A DNA stretch of 47,315 nt from the NCBI RefSeq assembly GCF_016862955.1, contig NZ_BONY01000073.1, positions 1 to 47,315 on the forward strand, written 5' to 3'. Below the pieces are notes generated by a model. That model saw nothing but the letters and a program-made list of their open reading frames with translations, searched no databases and was not told the DNA's origin. The stretch is from Rhizocola hellebori. Lineage in GTDB: Bacteria > Actinomycetota > Actinomycetes > Mycobacteriales > Micromonosporaceae. The position numbers and the translations under genes were made by a program. Shown here piece by piece: positions 22,778-30,518 of this stretch (position 1 is its first letter; the number at the start of each line of letters is the position of its first letter).

Positions 22778-22847
22778 TGTGCGACACGATTTAGCTCCGA
22801 CCGGCCCTCAAGACCGCCTGTGTCGGGAAAGGGGGAGAGGGGGAGAT

Positions 22848-22953
22848 AGAAAATGCCCCGCACCAACGTTTCGGTTGGTCGGGGCGACAGCCCCGGCGAA
22901 GAGGCTTTGTGGCCACGGGCGGGGTCGAACCGCCGACCTTCCGATTTTCAGTC
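22848..22953. repeat. 106-bp direct repeat, right copy (inside the intact tRNA-Phe)
   Basis: Identical to 21961-22066, at an offset of 887 bases. Here it forms the 3' portion of the complete tRNA-Phe and its downstream terminator. The 781 bases between the copies hold the higBA remnant. Confidence 0.85.
22856..22884 (-). terminator. Intrinsic terminator of the tRNA cluster
   Basis: On the minus strand, CCCCG and ACCAAC pair with GTTGGT and CGGGG around a short loop (one bulged base), followed by CATTTTCT. It stops the Glu-Asp-Phe tRNA transcript. The second copy is at 21969-21997. Confidence 0.8.
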
Positions 22954-22983
22954 GGACGCTCGTACCAACTGAGCTACATGGCC
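22910..22983 (-). tRNA. tRNA-Phe (GAA)
   Basis: 74 bases including discriminator A. Cloverleaf with acceptor GGCCATG/CGTGGCC, anticodon loop CTGAAAA (anticodon GAA) and T-loop TTCGACC. CCA is not encoded. Last gene of a three-tRNA cluster; its 3' part is duplicated at 21961-22066. Confidence 0.95.
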
Positions 22984-22987
22984 TAAG

Positions 22988-23061
22988 CGGTCCTGACGGG
23001 ACTTGAACCCGCGACCTCCGCCTTGACAGGGCGGCGAGCACTCCAACTGCTCCACAGGACC
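22988..23061 (-). tRNA. tRNA-Asp (GTC)
   Basis: 74 bases including discriminator G. Acceptor GGTCCTG/CAGGACC, anticodon loop CTGTCAA (GTC), T-loop TTCAAGT. Four bases separate it from tRNA-Phe. CCA not encoded. Confidence 0.95.
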
Positions 23062-23105
23062 TTGCTCTTTGCTCGGATCCAGACTCTATCAGCCTGGCTC
23101 CGCCG

Positions 23106-23178
23106 TGCCCCCAACGGGATTCGAACCCGTGCTACCGCCTTGAAAGGGCGGCGTCCTAGGCCGCTAGACGATGAGGGC
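23106..23178 (-). tRNA. tRNA-Glu (TTC)
   Basis: 73 bases including discriminator A. Acceptor GCCCTCA/TGGGGGC with one T-G wobble, anticodon loop CTTTCAA (TTC), T-loop TTCGAAT. First gene of the Glu-Asp-Phe cluster, transcribed leftward. Confidence 0.95.
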
Positions 23179-23293
23179 GGCTGGACCATCATTGCATACC
23201 CATTGCGGCCGCTTTGATGGTTGTGCTCCCATCCGGCCCCGCCGGAGGCTCGGAAAGCATATGTGACCACCGGCCGTAATCCAAATCTGATTT

Positions 23294-23389
23294 GCAGCGC
23301 CGCGCCGGTGTCTGGACTGAGCGATCATGAAGCCGCTCTCCTTGGCTTCATGATCCCGAGGGAAGACATCGGCTTTCCAGCGGCGCTGC
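23294..23389. repeat. Palindromic intergenic element with nested stems (REP/MITE-like)
   Basis: The outer arms are GCAGCGCCGCGCCGGTGTC (23294-23312) and its near complement at 23365-23389 (one mismatch and a 6-base bulge). Inside sits a perfect 12-bp inverted repeat, GATCATGAAGCC / GGCTTCATGATC (23323-23334, 23344-23355), with a 9-base loop. The outer arm recurs exactly at 47297-47315, the right edge of the window, which suggests a dispersed family. No coding capacity. Confidence 0.7.
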
Positions 23390-23415
23390 CGCGCGTTGCT
23401 TTGCACGCGCCGGAG

Positions 23416-23961
23416 TTACAGCGTGCCGCCTAATGCGAGGTCGGTCACACCGGCGAGCCAGGGTGCGAAGTCGTCGGGCTTGCGGCGCATCTCGCGCAGC
23501 AGCTCGGTGGGCGGGACCCAGCGCAGCGCGGCGACCTCGCTCGGGTCGGGGCGGGCCGGGTCGTGGTCGGTGTCGAGGATGCCGAGCAGCACGTGGTCGT
23601 ACTCGTCTTCTACCCGGCCGCTGGCTGGATCCGAGGCGCGGTAGGCGTAGACGCCGACCTCGGTGAGGTCTACCGACTTGAGGCCGATCTCCTCGGCCAG
23701 GCGGCGGCGCGCCGCCTCCACGACCGGCTCGCCGGGCGCGGGGTGGCCGCAGGTGGCGTTGGCCCAGCGCAGCGCGAACCGGGTTTTGGCGGCGGCGCGC
23801 TGTTGCAGCAGCATCCGTCCGCGCGCGTCGATCAGGAGGACGGAGAAGGCTCGGTGGCGTATCCCGGGGGCGCTGTGGGCGTCGGCGACGGTGGCCTGCC
23901 CGCAGGCGACTCCTTCCGCATCGACCAGCTCCACCAGCTGGGACTCCCGCGTCGATGTCAT
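23416..23961 (-). CDS. idi: Isopentenyl-diphosphate delta-isomerase, type 1
   Basis: A 181-residue Nudix-fold enzyme interconverting isopentenyl and dimethylallyl diphosphate, the entry point to isoprenoids. Visible motifs are RHRAFSVLLID, QRAAAKTRFALRWANATCGHP (with the catalytic Cys in ATCGHP), EAARRRLAEEIG (Nudix box) and EDEYDHVLLG (metal-binding Glu residues). Length is usual for bacterial IDI. ATG 23961 overlaps the stop of the upstream oxidoreductase as ATGA, so the two are translated together, linking it to a carotenoid- or isoprenoid-type pathway. Confidence 0.95.
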   Translation of the reverse strand: MTSTRESQLVELVDAEGVACGQATVADAHSAPGIRHRAFSVLLIDARGRMLLQQRAAAKTRFALRWANATCGHPAPGEPVVEAARRRLAEEIGLKSVDLTEVGVYAYRASDPASGRVEDEYDHVLLGILDTDHDPARPDPSEVAALRWVPPTELLREMRRKPDDFAPWLAGVTDLALGGTL

Positions 23962-25163
23962 AGTGCGACCACTTTTTCTGCGGCAGTCCTGCCCGCGCTC
24001 AATCCGGACCCTGCGATCACTACGTTCGACAGGGATGGATGTATCCTAGTCGCGCGCCCGGACGGGCTGCGCGGGATCCCATATGGCAAGCCCTGTTTGG
24101 CCCAATCGCCGGGGGTGACCACATAGGACGTGGTGAGCCCGACCCCGAGGTCGAGATAGCCGCGCGCTTCCAGGGTGGCGACGATCTCGCCGGCGTAGGT
24201 GCGGGTCGCCGGGCCTTGCCAGTCAAGGGGGGCGCTGCGCAGGTTGGGCACCGGGACGACGACACGGTAGTGGCCCTGCCCGGCCGAGCCGTCGGTGACG
24301 CCCGGCGCGCTGACCAGGACGGTCGGGTCGGACATCAGCTCGCCACGCCGGGAGATCTCGTGTTTGCTGCGCTGCCAGGCCTTGCCGAAGTGCACGTTGT
24401 GGTGCGCGATGCGGGTGTAGCTGGCGCTGGTGCCGAGGTGGATGACCAGATGCGAGGGGCCGTTGGCCTTGGGCGTGCCCTCGGGCGGGAAGACGAACGC
24501 GTCGGCGGTGAGCCGCTCATCCTCGTTGGTGTGCAGGGCAACGGCCCGGCCAGAGTTGATCTCCCATCGCCGCATGGCCGTGTTCATGCGGATGTTGACG
24601 CCCAGCTTCTCGGCCAGCGAGCCGAGCGCGCGCGGGATCGCCTCCGTTCCACCGCGCGGATGCCAGCCCATGCCGAGCACGTTAAACCCGAAAAATGACG
24701 AACTGCCAAACAAACGCTGGGTTCGTGCGTTGTTAAAGAAGACTTCGCCGGGTACCCGCAAAGGCCTCGCCTTTAGATAACGCATGAAGGCGCGCGCCTC
24801 GGATCCGCCGCACAGCGCGCGGATGGCAGCCGCGGTGCGATGGTGGTCGGTGGACACGTCGAGCGTGGTGCCGTCGGGATAGTGGGCGCGGCAGACCGTG
24901 TCGAGCGGCAATAGCTCAAGCCAGTCCTGGAGGCGTTCGCCGGCGGCGTGGAAGGGGGCGGCGATCTGAGCGGGCGACAGGGGCGTGACCGGGCCGGTGT
25001 CGAACCGGTATCCGTCTATATCAAGCGCGCTGTGCCGTCCGCCGACGGAGGTGCGCCTATCAAGCAGGGTCACTTCGCGCCCGCTGGCGGTCAGATAGAT
25101 CGCGCAGGCAAGACCACTCAAACCCGCGCCCACCACAATGACATGATTTGTCCGACTTCCCAC
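23958..25163 (-). CDS. Compact phytoene desaturase-like (CrtI family) FAD oxidoreductase
   Basis: A 401-residue flavoprotein with the N-terminal FAD motif VVGAGLSGLACAIYL (10-24), GGRHSALDIDGYRFDTGPV (41-59), the family block NNARTQRLFG (144-153), HPRGGTEAIPRALG (168-181) and a C-terminal FAD block VVIAGSGLSAGR. CrtI proteins are usually about 490-510 residues; this one is contracted at about 130-147 and 153-166 and near the C-terminus, losing parts of the helical substrate/membrane region. It may act on a different isoprenoid or be a degenerate desaturase. GTG 25163 is a plausible but not certain start. No crtB or crtE is in the window; idi follows directly. Confidence 0.8.
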   Translation of the reverse strand: MGSRTNHVIVVGAGLSGLACAIYLTASGREVTLLDRRTSVGGRHSALDIDGYRFDTGPVTPLSPAQIAAPFHAAGERLQDWLELLPLDTVCRAHYPDGTTLDVSTDHHRTAAAIRALCGGSEARAFMRYLKARPLRVPGEVFFNNARTQRLFGSSSFFGFNVLGMGWHPRGGTEAIPRALGSLAEKLGVNIRMNTAMRRWEINSGRAVALHTNEDERLTADAFVFPPEGTPKANGPSHLVIHLGTSASYTRIAHHNVHFGKAWQRSKHEISRRGELMSDPTVLVSAPGVTDGSAGQGHYRVVVPVPNLRSAPLDWQGPATRTYAGEIVATLEARGYLDLGVGLTTSYVVTPGDWAKQGLPYGIPRSPSGRATRIHPSLSNVVIAGSGLSAGRTAAEKVVAL

Positions 25164-25170
25164 CCCTCCA

Positions 25171-25190
25171 GGGTGGCATGGGAGCCACCC
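25171..25190 (-). terminator. Hairpin between GH74 gene and crtI-like gene
   Basis: GGGTGGC with a 6-base loop and GCCACCC, extended by two more pairs after an A/C mismatch. It lies 64 bases beyond the GH74 stop and just before the next start, so it could be a terminator or attenuator. No T-run. Confidence 0.45.
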
Positions 25191-25253
25191 CGGAAGGGCC
25201 CGGCACGGCCGATTCCAACTGTCAGCTTTCAGCTGTAATGCCGGCGCTGCGAT

Positions 25254-27917
25254 TTACAGGGGGGTGCAGGTTATTGCGGGGATGGGGTTGGAGGTGCCGT
25301 TCCAGGAGCCGTTGAAGCCCCAGGCGGTGGAGGCGTTCGGTGCGAGGTTGCCGTTGTAGGAGACGTTGGTGGCCACGACCGCGCTTCCGGTCTGGGTGAC
25401 CGTGGCACTCCAGCGCTCACCGATGACCTGGCCTGCACCGAAGGTCCAGTTCAGGCGCCAGCCGGTGATCGCTGTGGTGCCGGTGTTGGTTACGCGGACC
25501 TCGGCCCCGTAGCCGCCGGGCCACTGGTTGAGGATCGTGTAGGTCGCCGAACACGACCGCGGCCCGCCGGGTGAAGGCGAAACCGAGGGCGAGGGAGACG
25601 GCGACGGAGAGACCGACGGAGAAGGAGAAGGTGACGGCGACGCCGAGTTCGACGGGCTGGGCGATGGCGAGCCGGTCGGCGGGGTCGTGGTGGAGTCGCC
25701 GACGATGATGCCGCGGCCGTTGGTACCCAGATAAACCCGGCCATAGACGCGAGGGTCACCGGTGAGCGCTTCACCGGCGTTGCCGTACTGGTGCTGGTTG
25801 TCGTTGATGCGCACCCAGGAGCCGCCCGCGTTGTTCGACCGGTAGAGGCCGTCGACGCCGTCGATCACGCCGGTCATGTAGAGCGCCATGTAGTTGGAGT
25901 TGGGTGCGGCGCGGCCGAAGCCGATGTTGCGGCCCGACGTCACCGTGGAGATCTTGGTGAAGGACGTGCCCGAGTTGGTCGAGTGGTAGAGGCCGGTCGA
26001 TCCGGAGACCCAGATATCGCCCTCTATCCCGAGCATCGGCTTGAACCGGCCATCGGTCGGCAGCCCGGACGCGGCCGTGGCGGTGAACGACTGGCCGCCG
26101 TTGGTGCTCACGTAGAAGGTGCCGTTGTAGTAACCGTAGAACTTGTTGGAGTTCACCCGGTCGGACTCGACCTTCGCGGTCGCCGGAAGGCCGGACGCCT
26201 GGGCGAAGCTGCCGCCGAACGAGGTGGCGAACCAGACTCCGGTGGACTCGGTGCTCCACACGATCCGCTGGTTGTTGGGGGACAACGCAACCGTGCCACC
26301 AGCCGCGGCGGCCGGAACGTTAGCCTGGAACCAGTTCGCTCCACCGTCGGTGGAAAGGCCCAATGTGGTCGCGCCGGTGCGGTCGGTGCGCCCGACCCGG
26401 ACCATCCACATCGGGTTGGCTTCCGCGTAGTCGATGCTGGTGACAGCGCCGTGGTAGGGCTGGTTGTACATCAGGGGCGGAACCGCGTCGAGGTTGGTGT
26501 GCCGGAAGCCGCCGAGGTCGAGCATGCCGGAGAACAGGTTCGCGCCACCGCTGGGCGGGCTCACCAGGTCAAGGATGGCGGTCTCCTCCAGCCCCTTCAC
26601 CATGGGACTCAACGTGACCGTGCCGCCGGTGTCGAGTGCGGTGAGGTTGGTGGTGCCGAAGAGGGTCGCGCCGGTGCCGAACATCATCCGGTTCGGGTTG
26701 AAGGGGTCGATCTCCAAGGCCTCGGTCATCCAGCCGAGTTTCGGGGTCTGTTCGGGAAGTGACTTCTGATCGGCGAAGGTCAGCCAGGGCACCGAGCTGA
26801 TGTTCAGGGTGTATTTGTTGGTGCGGTTGGGCCAGGCGTAGTCGTAGAAGGAGCGCCAGGTCGTGCCACCGTCGGTGCTCCGCCAGATGAAGGTGTCCGG
26901 GTACCAGGAGCTGTAACCGGTGACCATGATCGTGTTGCCGACCACCGACAGACCCGCGTAACCGAAGTAGTTGTTGTTGGTGTCGGAGGAGGGGACCGGG
27001 CTGATCTGGGTCCAGGCGCCGGTGGAGATCTGGTACTTCCACACGTCACCGTGGCCGCCGTCGTAGGGGCCGCCCTTGTCGGAGGTGGTGATGTAGAGGA
27101 CGCCGTTGGAGATCTGGCCCTGGTGGGCCATGAACCCGGTCGGCTGGCCGGCTATCCGCTCCCAGCTGGTCCCGTTGTTCAGGCTGCGGTAGACGGTGTT
27201 CTGCAGGTCGGCGACGCCGACGTAGATCGCGCCGCTGACGGCCTTGTCGAAGGAGACCCAGACGACGCCCTGGTTGTGGCTCAGGTAGCCGTTGGCGTCG
27301 GCGGGATCCTGTACGTAGTTACCTACGTTCGGGAAGTTGGTGACCTTGGCCCAGGTCTGGCCGAAGTTGGTGCTGCGCCACAGGCCGTTGCCGTCCTCGG
27401 CTCCAAAGTAGACGTTCGCGTTGTTGTTCGGGTCTACCGCGAGCCGCTCCCCCATGCCGCGGCCGGGGAAGTTGCCGCCGACCTTGAACGGCAGCGTGGT
27501 CGACGTCCAGGTGGCCCCCTTGTCCGTGGAGCGCTGGATAGCCCCGTTGTTGGGGTCCCAGCTGTTGAGGTACATCCCGGTCGCGGCGTAGACCCGGTTG
27601 GTCTGCACCGGGTCGGTGGCCATGCTCAGGACGCCGTTCCAGCCCCAGTTGTTCCAACCGACCCAGTCCATCAGCGGTGTCCAGGAGCTTGTGGACTGGT
27701 TCCAGCGATAGGCGCCACCTATGTCGGTACGGGCGTAAATGAGGTTTTGCTCTGTCGGGTTGAAGATAATGCCGGAGACGAAGCCGCCACCATCGATACG
27801 GGCGTTGCGGAAGTTGTAAGGCTCGGAGGGGGCCGCGCTGGCGACCTGAGTGCTAAGCACAGCAAGCGTTCCAGCGGTTAGCGCCGCTGCGATCGCGCCT
27901 GCGAGGGTCTTGCGCAT
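25254..27917 (-). CDS. Secreted GH74 xyloglucanase with C-terminal CBM2
   Basis: An 887-residue exported enzyme. Signal peptide to ASA (28). Residues about 35-740 form the tandem seven-bladed beta-propeller pair of GH74, with repeats such as RSTDGGTTW, RSTNFGQTW and YRSLNNGTSW and the conserved ARTDIGGAYRW and EALEIDPFNPNRMMFGTG that carry the catalytic Asp residues. A Ser/Pro repeat linker leads to a cellulose-binding CBM2 (about 785-887: SATYTILNQWPGGYGAEV, GWRLNWTF, NLAPNASTAWGFNGSW). GH74 enzymes cleave xyloglucan. ATG 27917 has AAAGGA 7 bases upstream; GTG 27932 is less likely. Monocistronic. Confidence 0.95.
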   Translation of the reverse strand: MRKTLAGAIAAALTAGTLAVLSTQVASAAPSEPYNFRNARIDGGGFVSGIIFNPTEQNLIYARTDIGGAYRWNQSTSSWTPLMDWVGWNNWGWNGVLSMATDPVQTNRVYAATGMYLNSWDPNNGAIQRSTDKGATWTSTTLPFKVGGNFPGRGMGERLAVDPNNNANVYFGAEDGNGLWRSTNFGQTWAKVTNFPNVGNYVQDPADANGYLSHNQGVVWVSFDKAVSGAIYVGVADLQNTVYRSLNNGTSWERIAGQPTGFMAHQGQISNGVLYITTSDKGGPYDGGHGDVWKYQISTGAWTQISPVPSSDTNNNYFGYAGLSVVGNTIMVTGYSSWYPDTFIWRSTDGGTTWRSFYDYAWPNRTNKYTLNISSVPWLTFADQKSLPEQTPKLGWMTEALEIDPFNPNRMMFGTGATLFGTTNLTALDTGGTVTLSPMVKGLEETAILDLVSPPSGGANLFSGMLDLGGFRHTNLDAVPPLMYNQPYHGAVTSIDYAEANPMWMVRVGRTDRTGATTLGLSTDGGANWFQANVPAAAAGGTVALSPNNQRIVWSTESTGVWFATSFGGSFAQASGLPATAKVESDRVNSNKFYGYYNGTFYVSTNGGQSFTATAASGLPTDGRFKPMLGIEGDIWVSGSTGLYHSTNSGTSFTKISTVTSGRNIGFGRAAPNSNYMALYMTGVIDGVDGLYRSNNAGGSWVRINDNQHQYGNAGEALTGDPRVYGRVYLGTNGRGIIVGDSTTTPPTGSPSPSPSNSASPSPSPSPSVSPSPSPSPSVSPSPGGPRSCSATYTILNQWPGGYGAEVRVTNTGTTAITGWRLNWTFGAGQVIGERWSATVTQTGSAVVATNVSYNGNLAPNASTAWGFNGSWNGTSNPIPAITCTPL

Positions 27918-28037
27918 GACGGGTCCTTTCACGACGGATGTGAAGAATCACGTCGTGTGCCCCACGGCTGCCCTGCGAAAAGGCTGCCATTAGTTTAGCG
28001 TCCAGCGCAAGTCCGGGGCGTGCTAGTGTGCGCCACC

Positions 28038-28571
28038 ATGAGTGAGGAGTACGTTCCCCGGGTCAATATGATCAGCCGGATGGGCGCCGGCGTCGTCGGC
28101 GGGGTCGCGGGTGGACTGCTGCTGGGCATCCTGCTCACGGCGCTGGGGTTCTTCGACGACAGGAAATACGTAGAGCTCTACGGCCAGCTGGTCGGGGATG
28201 CCACGCTGTCCACCGCCTGGGTCATGCTGCTTGTCGTGGCCGGAGCGGTCGGTGCCATCTTCGGCAGCTTCGTCGGGCGGTTCATCACCGGTCAGATCAT
28301 CCCGGCGGTCGGCGTGGGCCTGGTCTTCGGCATGGCCTGCTGGGTCGTGCTGGCCATGCTCGTGCTGCCGATCCGCGGCGACGGTGGTCTGCTGAGCATC
28401 AAGGACAGCGGCGGCATCTTCGCCCTTGGCATCTACACCCTCTTCGGGGTGGCGACCGCGGTGGTCTACGCGCTGGCCGGACCCCGCCGCAAGTACTACG
28501 GCCGCCGCTACACCACGGGCCTGGTCATGGCGATGCCGCGGGCGCGTCGCCGCCGCAAGGGCGACGACTGA
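28038..28571 (+). CDS. Four-helix integral membrane protein of unknown function
   Basis: A 177-residue protein with about four membrane helices (GVVGGVAGGLLLGILLTALG, VMLLVVAGAVGAIFGSFVG, PAVGVGLVFGMACWVVLAML, IFALGIYTLFGVATAVVYAL) and a very basic cytoplasmic tail (RARRRRKGDD). ATG 28038 follows a region without a clear ribosome site; GTG 28020 is an in-frame alternative, and leaderless translation is possible. No family recognised. Ends before a strong terminator. Confidence 0.75.
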   Translation: MSEEYVPRVNMISRMGAGVVGGVAGGLLLGILLTALGFFDDRKYVELYGQLVGDATLSTAWVMLLVVAGAVGAIFGSFVGRFITGQIIPAVGVGLVFGMACWVVLAMLVLPIRGDGGLLSIKDSGGIFALGIYTLFGVATAVVYALAGPRRKYYGRRYTTGLVMAMPRARRRRKGDD

Positions 28572-28593
28572 CCGTCCCCACTACCCCTTTGAT

Positions 28594-28619
28594 GATCCGC
28601 GCGAGTTCCCGCGCGGATC
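28594..28619. terminator. Hairpin terminator between convergent genes
   Basis: Perfect 10-bp stem GATCCGCGCG with loop AGTTCC, followed by TTCGTC. It lies between the membrane protein (ends 28571) and the converging MFS gene (ends 28624). Confidence 0.8.
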
Positions 28620-28623
28620 TTCG

Positions 28624-29877
28624 TCATTGGGCGGCGGAGAAAGCGGGCACAGTGGCGGATTCGCGCTTTCGCATGAGCAGGCCCGCTGCCACGATGACCG
28701 CGCCGGAGGCGATGAACGCCCAGGCTGGGCTGGTGCGTGCGGCCACCGCGGCGAAGGCGAGCGCGCCGAACGCTCCGCTGATCTGCAGGGAAAGCGACTG
28801 CATCGAGATCACGGTGGCGCGCTGCCCGGACTCGGTGCGCTGGTGTTGCAACGTCGCCATCTGTGGGGTCGCGGCGCCGAGCCCGACGAAGATGACGAAA
28901 TAGGCCACCGCGGCGGCGATCACCGCGATCAGTCCACTCGCGACGGTGGTCGCGGCCAGCCCGAGCAGAGCCGTGGCCATCACCAGCAGCCCGGCCATGG
29001 TGGCCCGCCCCGGGCTGCCGGTCAGCCGGGCCACCCGCATGCTGAGCGCCGAGCCCAGGCTGCTGGCCGCGAAACCGAGCGCGGCGACCACCGCATAGGC
29101 GACGCTCGCGGTCTCAAAGGTGCCGGTCACCGTTGCCAGCCAGGCCGGGGTGAGCAGCTCCACGGTGGCAAGGGCCACCCCGATTCCACCCCAGACCAGC
29201 AGCAGCCGGGCGATCAAGCCGTCGCGACGGCCGAGCTTCAAACCTTCACCCACATTTTTGGGTACCCCTTTGAGCACCTCGATCAACGCAGGCCGAGCAT
29301 GCCGCGGCTCGGGCAGGGCCACCACGGTCAGCACCAGCCGCACGCCCTCGACCCCGGCCGCGAGCAGGATTGGCACCGCGAGCGGAAACGCCACCCGATC
29401 GGCGAGGGCGAGCGGGAGGAGCCCGCCGGCCAGGGTGCCGACGGTCAGCGCGATCGAGCTCGCCACGGAGCCGCGGGCCAGGCCGGGGCCAAGCTCCGCG
29501 TCCGGGCCGTCGGTGGCGTGCACGGTGTCGACATACCAAGCCTCGGCCGGGCCGGTGCCCAGCGCGCGGGCCGCGCCCCGCAGCAGCGCGGCGATCACGA
29601 ACACCCACGCGGTGGTGGCGAAGCCGAGGATCACCAGGCTGATCAGGCTGGTGAGGGCGGCCGTGATCAGGATCGGGCGGCGGCCGATCACATCGGCCAG
29701 CCCGCCGGTGGGCAGCTCGAGGGTGGCCACGCAGATCGAGTACACGGTGCTGATGGCGGCGATCATCGGAAGCGACAGACCGCGATCGAGCATCAGCAGC
29801 ACCGAGGCCGGGATGTAGAGCCCGGTCGGCAGCCAGGTCAGAAAGCTCACCGCGACATAGCGCGGCAACGGTTTCAT
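28624..29877 (-). CDS. Major facilitator superfamily exporter
   Basis: A 417-residue protein with about 12 hydrophobic segments and the MFS motif A variant GGLADVIGRRPILI after the second helix. It lacks a substrate-specific signature. Its ATG overlaps the stop of the ArsR-type regulator (ATGA), so the pair forms an operon, the usual layout of a drug- or metabolite-responsive exporter under its own repressor. The substrate is unknown. Confidence 0.88.
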   Translation of the reverse strand: MKPLPRYVAVSFLTWLPTGLYIPASVLLMLDRGLSLPMIAAISTVYSICVATLELPTGGLADVIGRRPILITAALTSLISLVILGFATTAWVFVIAALLRGAARALGTGPAEAWYVDTVHATDGPDAELGPGLARGSVASSIALTVGTLAGGLLPLALADRVAFPLAVPILLAAGVEGVRLVLTVVALPEPRHARPALIEVLKGVPKNVGEGLKLGRRDGLIARLLLVWGGIGVALATVELLTPAWLATVTGTFETASVAYAVVAALGFAASSLGSALSMRVARLTGSPGRATMAGLLVMATALLGLAATTVASGLIAVIAAAVAYFVIFVGLGAATPQMATLQHQRTESGQRATVISMQSLSLQISGAFGALAFAAVAARTSPAWAFIASGAVIVAAGLLMRKRESATVPAFSAAQ

Positions 29878-30431
29878 CGGGGCAACCCGGAGACGAAGAT
29901 GGCGATCGGGCGGGCCTCAGCGCTGTCGCTGTCCTGTTTGGACAATCGGTCGAGGTCGGCGTAGAAGTTGTCCCACAGCGCGTTGAGCGACTCGTGGGTG
30001 AGCGAGGTGATCAGGTCGCCGTTGCCGAAGGCCTCCACCCAGGGCTCAGGCAGCTCCGCCATAGAAGAATGGAAACGCTCCAGATTTTCGGTGAGCGTCT
30101 GTACCTGGCGCCGGTGGATGAAGCCGACCACCTCGCGCCCCTCGGCCGTCGCGGCGAGCTGGGTGTTGCTCCACGAGGTGGTCTTGTGGGCGGCCTGCCA
30201 GCGCCGGGCCCGATGGTGCCCGGAGGGATCGGCGATCTCCTCCACAAAGCCGAATTGGGCGAGCTTGCGAAGGTGGTAGCTGGTCGAGCCGGTGTCGGTC
30301 TGGAAGCGCTTGGCCAGCTCGGTGGCGGTGGCTGGACCGTGCTCGCGCAGCGAGCCGAGCAGGCGTACGCGCAGCGGATGGGCGACCGCCTTCATCTCCT
30401 CCACGCCGCTTACCTGTTTGGTTTCCTCCAT
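29874..30431 (-). CDS. ArsR-type winged-helix transcriptional regulator
   Basis: A 185-residue protein. Residues about 10-75 are a winged helix of the ArsR/HTH_20 type (MKAVAHPLRVRLLGSLREHGPATATELAKRF, TGSTSYHLRKLAQFGFVEE). The remaining helical part (about 95-175) probably senses a ligand or dimerises. No metal-binding Cys pair typical of ArsR metal sensors is present. It starts 20 bases from a 28-bp imperfect palindrome at 30452-30479, probably its own operator, and is translationally coupled to the MFS gene. Confidence 0.88.
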   Translation of the reverse strand: MEETKQVSGVEEMKAVAHPLRVRLLGSLREHGPATATELAKRFQTDTGSTSYHLRKLAQFGFVEEIADPSGHHRARRWQAAHKTTSWSNTQLAATAEGREVVGFIHRRQVQTLTENLERFHSSMAELPEPWVEAFGNGDLITSLTHESLNALWDNFYADLDRLSKQDSDSAEARPIAIFVSGLPR

Positions 30432-30451
30432 GCCGGTCAGGCTAGCTTATG

Positions 30452-30479
30452 CAGAAGAAGTTATGCAAAACTTATTCTG
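30452..30479. promoter_or_regulatory. Palindromic operator upstream of the ArsR-MFS operon
   Basis: CAGAAGAAGTT, 6 bases, then AACTTATTCTG: 10 of 11 positions are complementary. It is AT-rich against a GC-rich background and lies 20 bases upstream of the regulator start and about 40 upstream of the divergent histidine kinase, so it could affect both. Confidence 0.65.
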
Positions 30480-30518
30480 TATAGCGCTCGTCACGCAGTG
30501 CATGGCACTATCCACCCC

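Noticed and set aside
22677-23006. Open frame over the tRNA-Phe gene and its terminator
   Set aside because: It overlaps a canonical tRNA and repeats part of the 106-bp duplicate; not protein-coding.
28426-29964. Open frame of 512 codons opposite the MFS gene
   Set aside because: Spans a strong terminator and is highly His/Gln/Gly-rich; the minus-strand MFS reading is clearly the real one.
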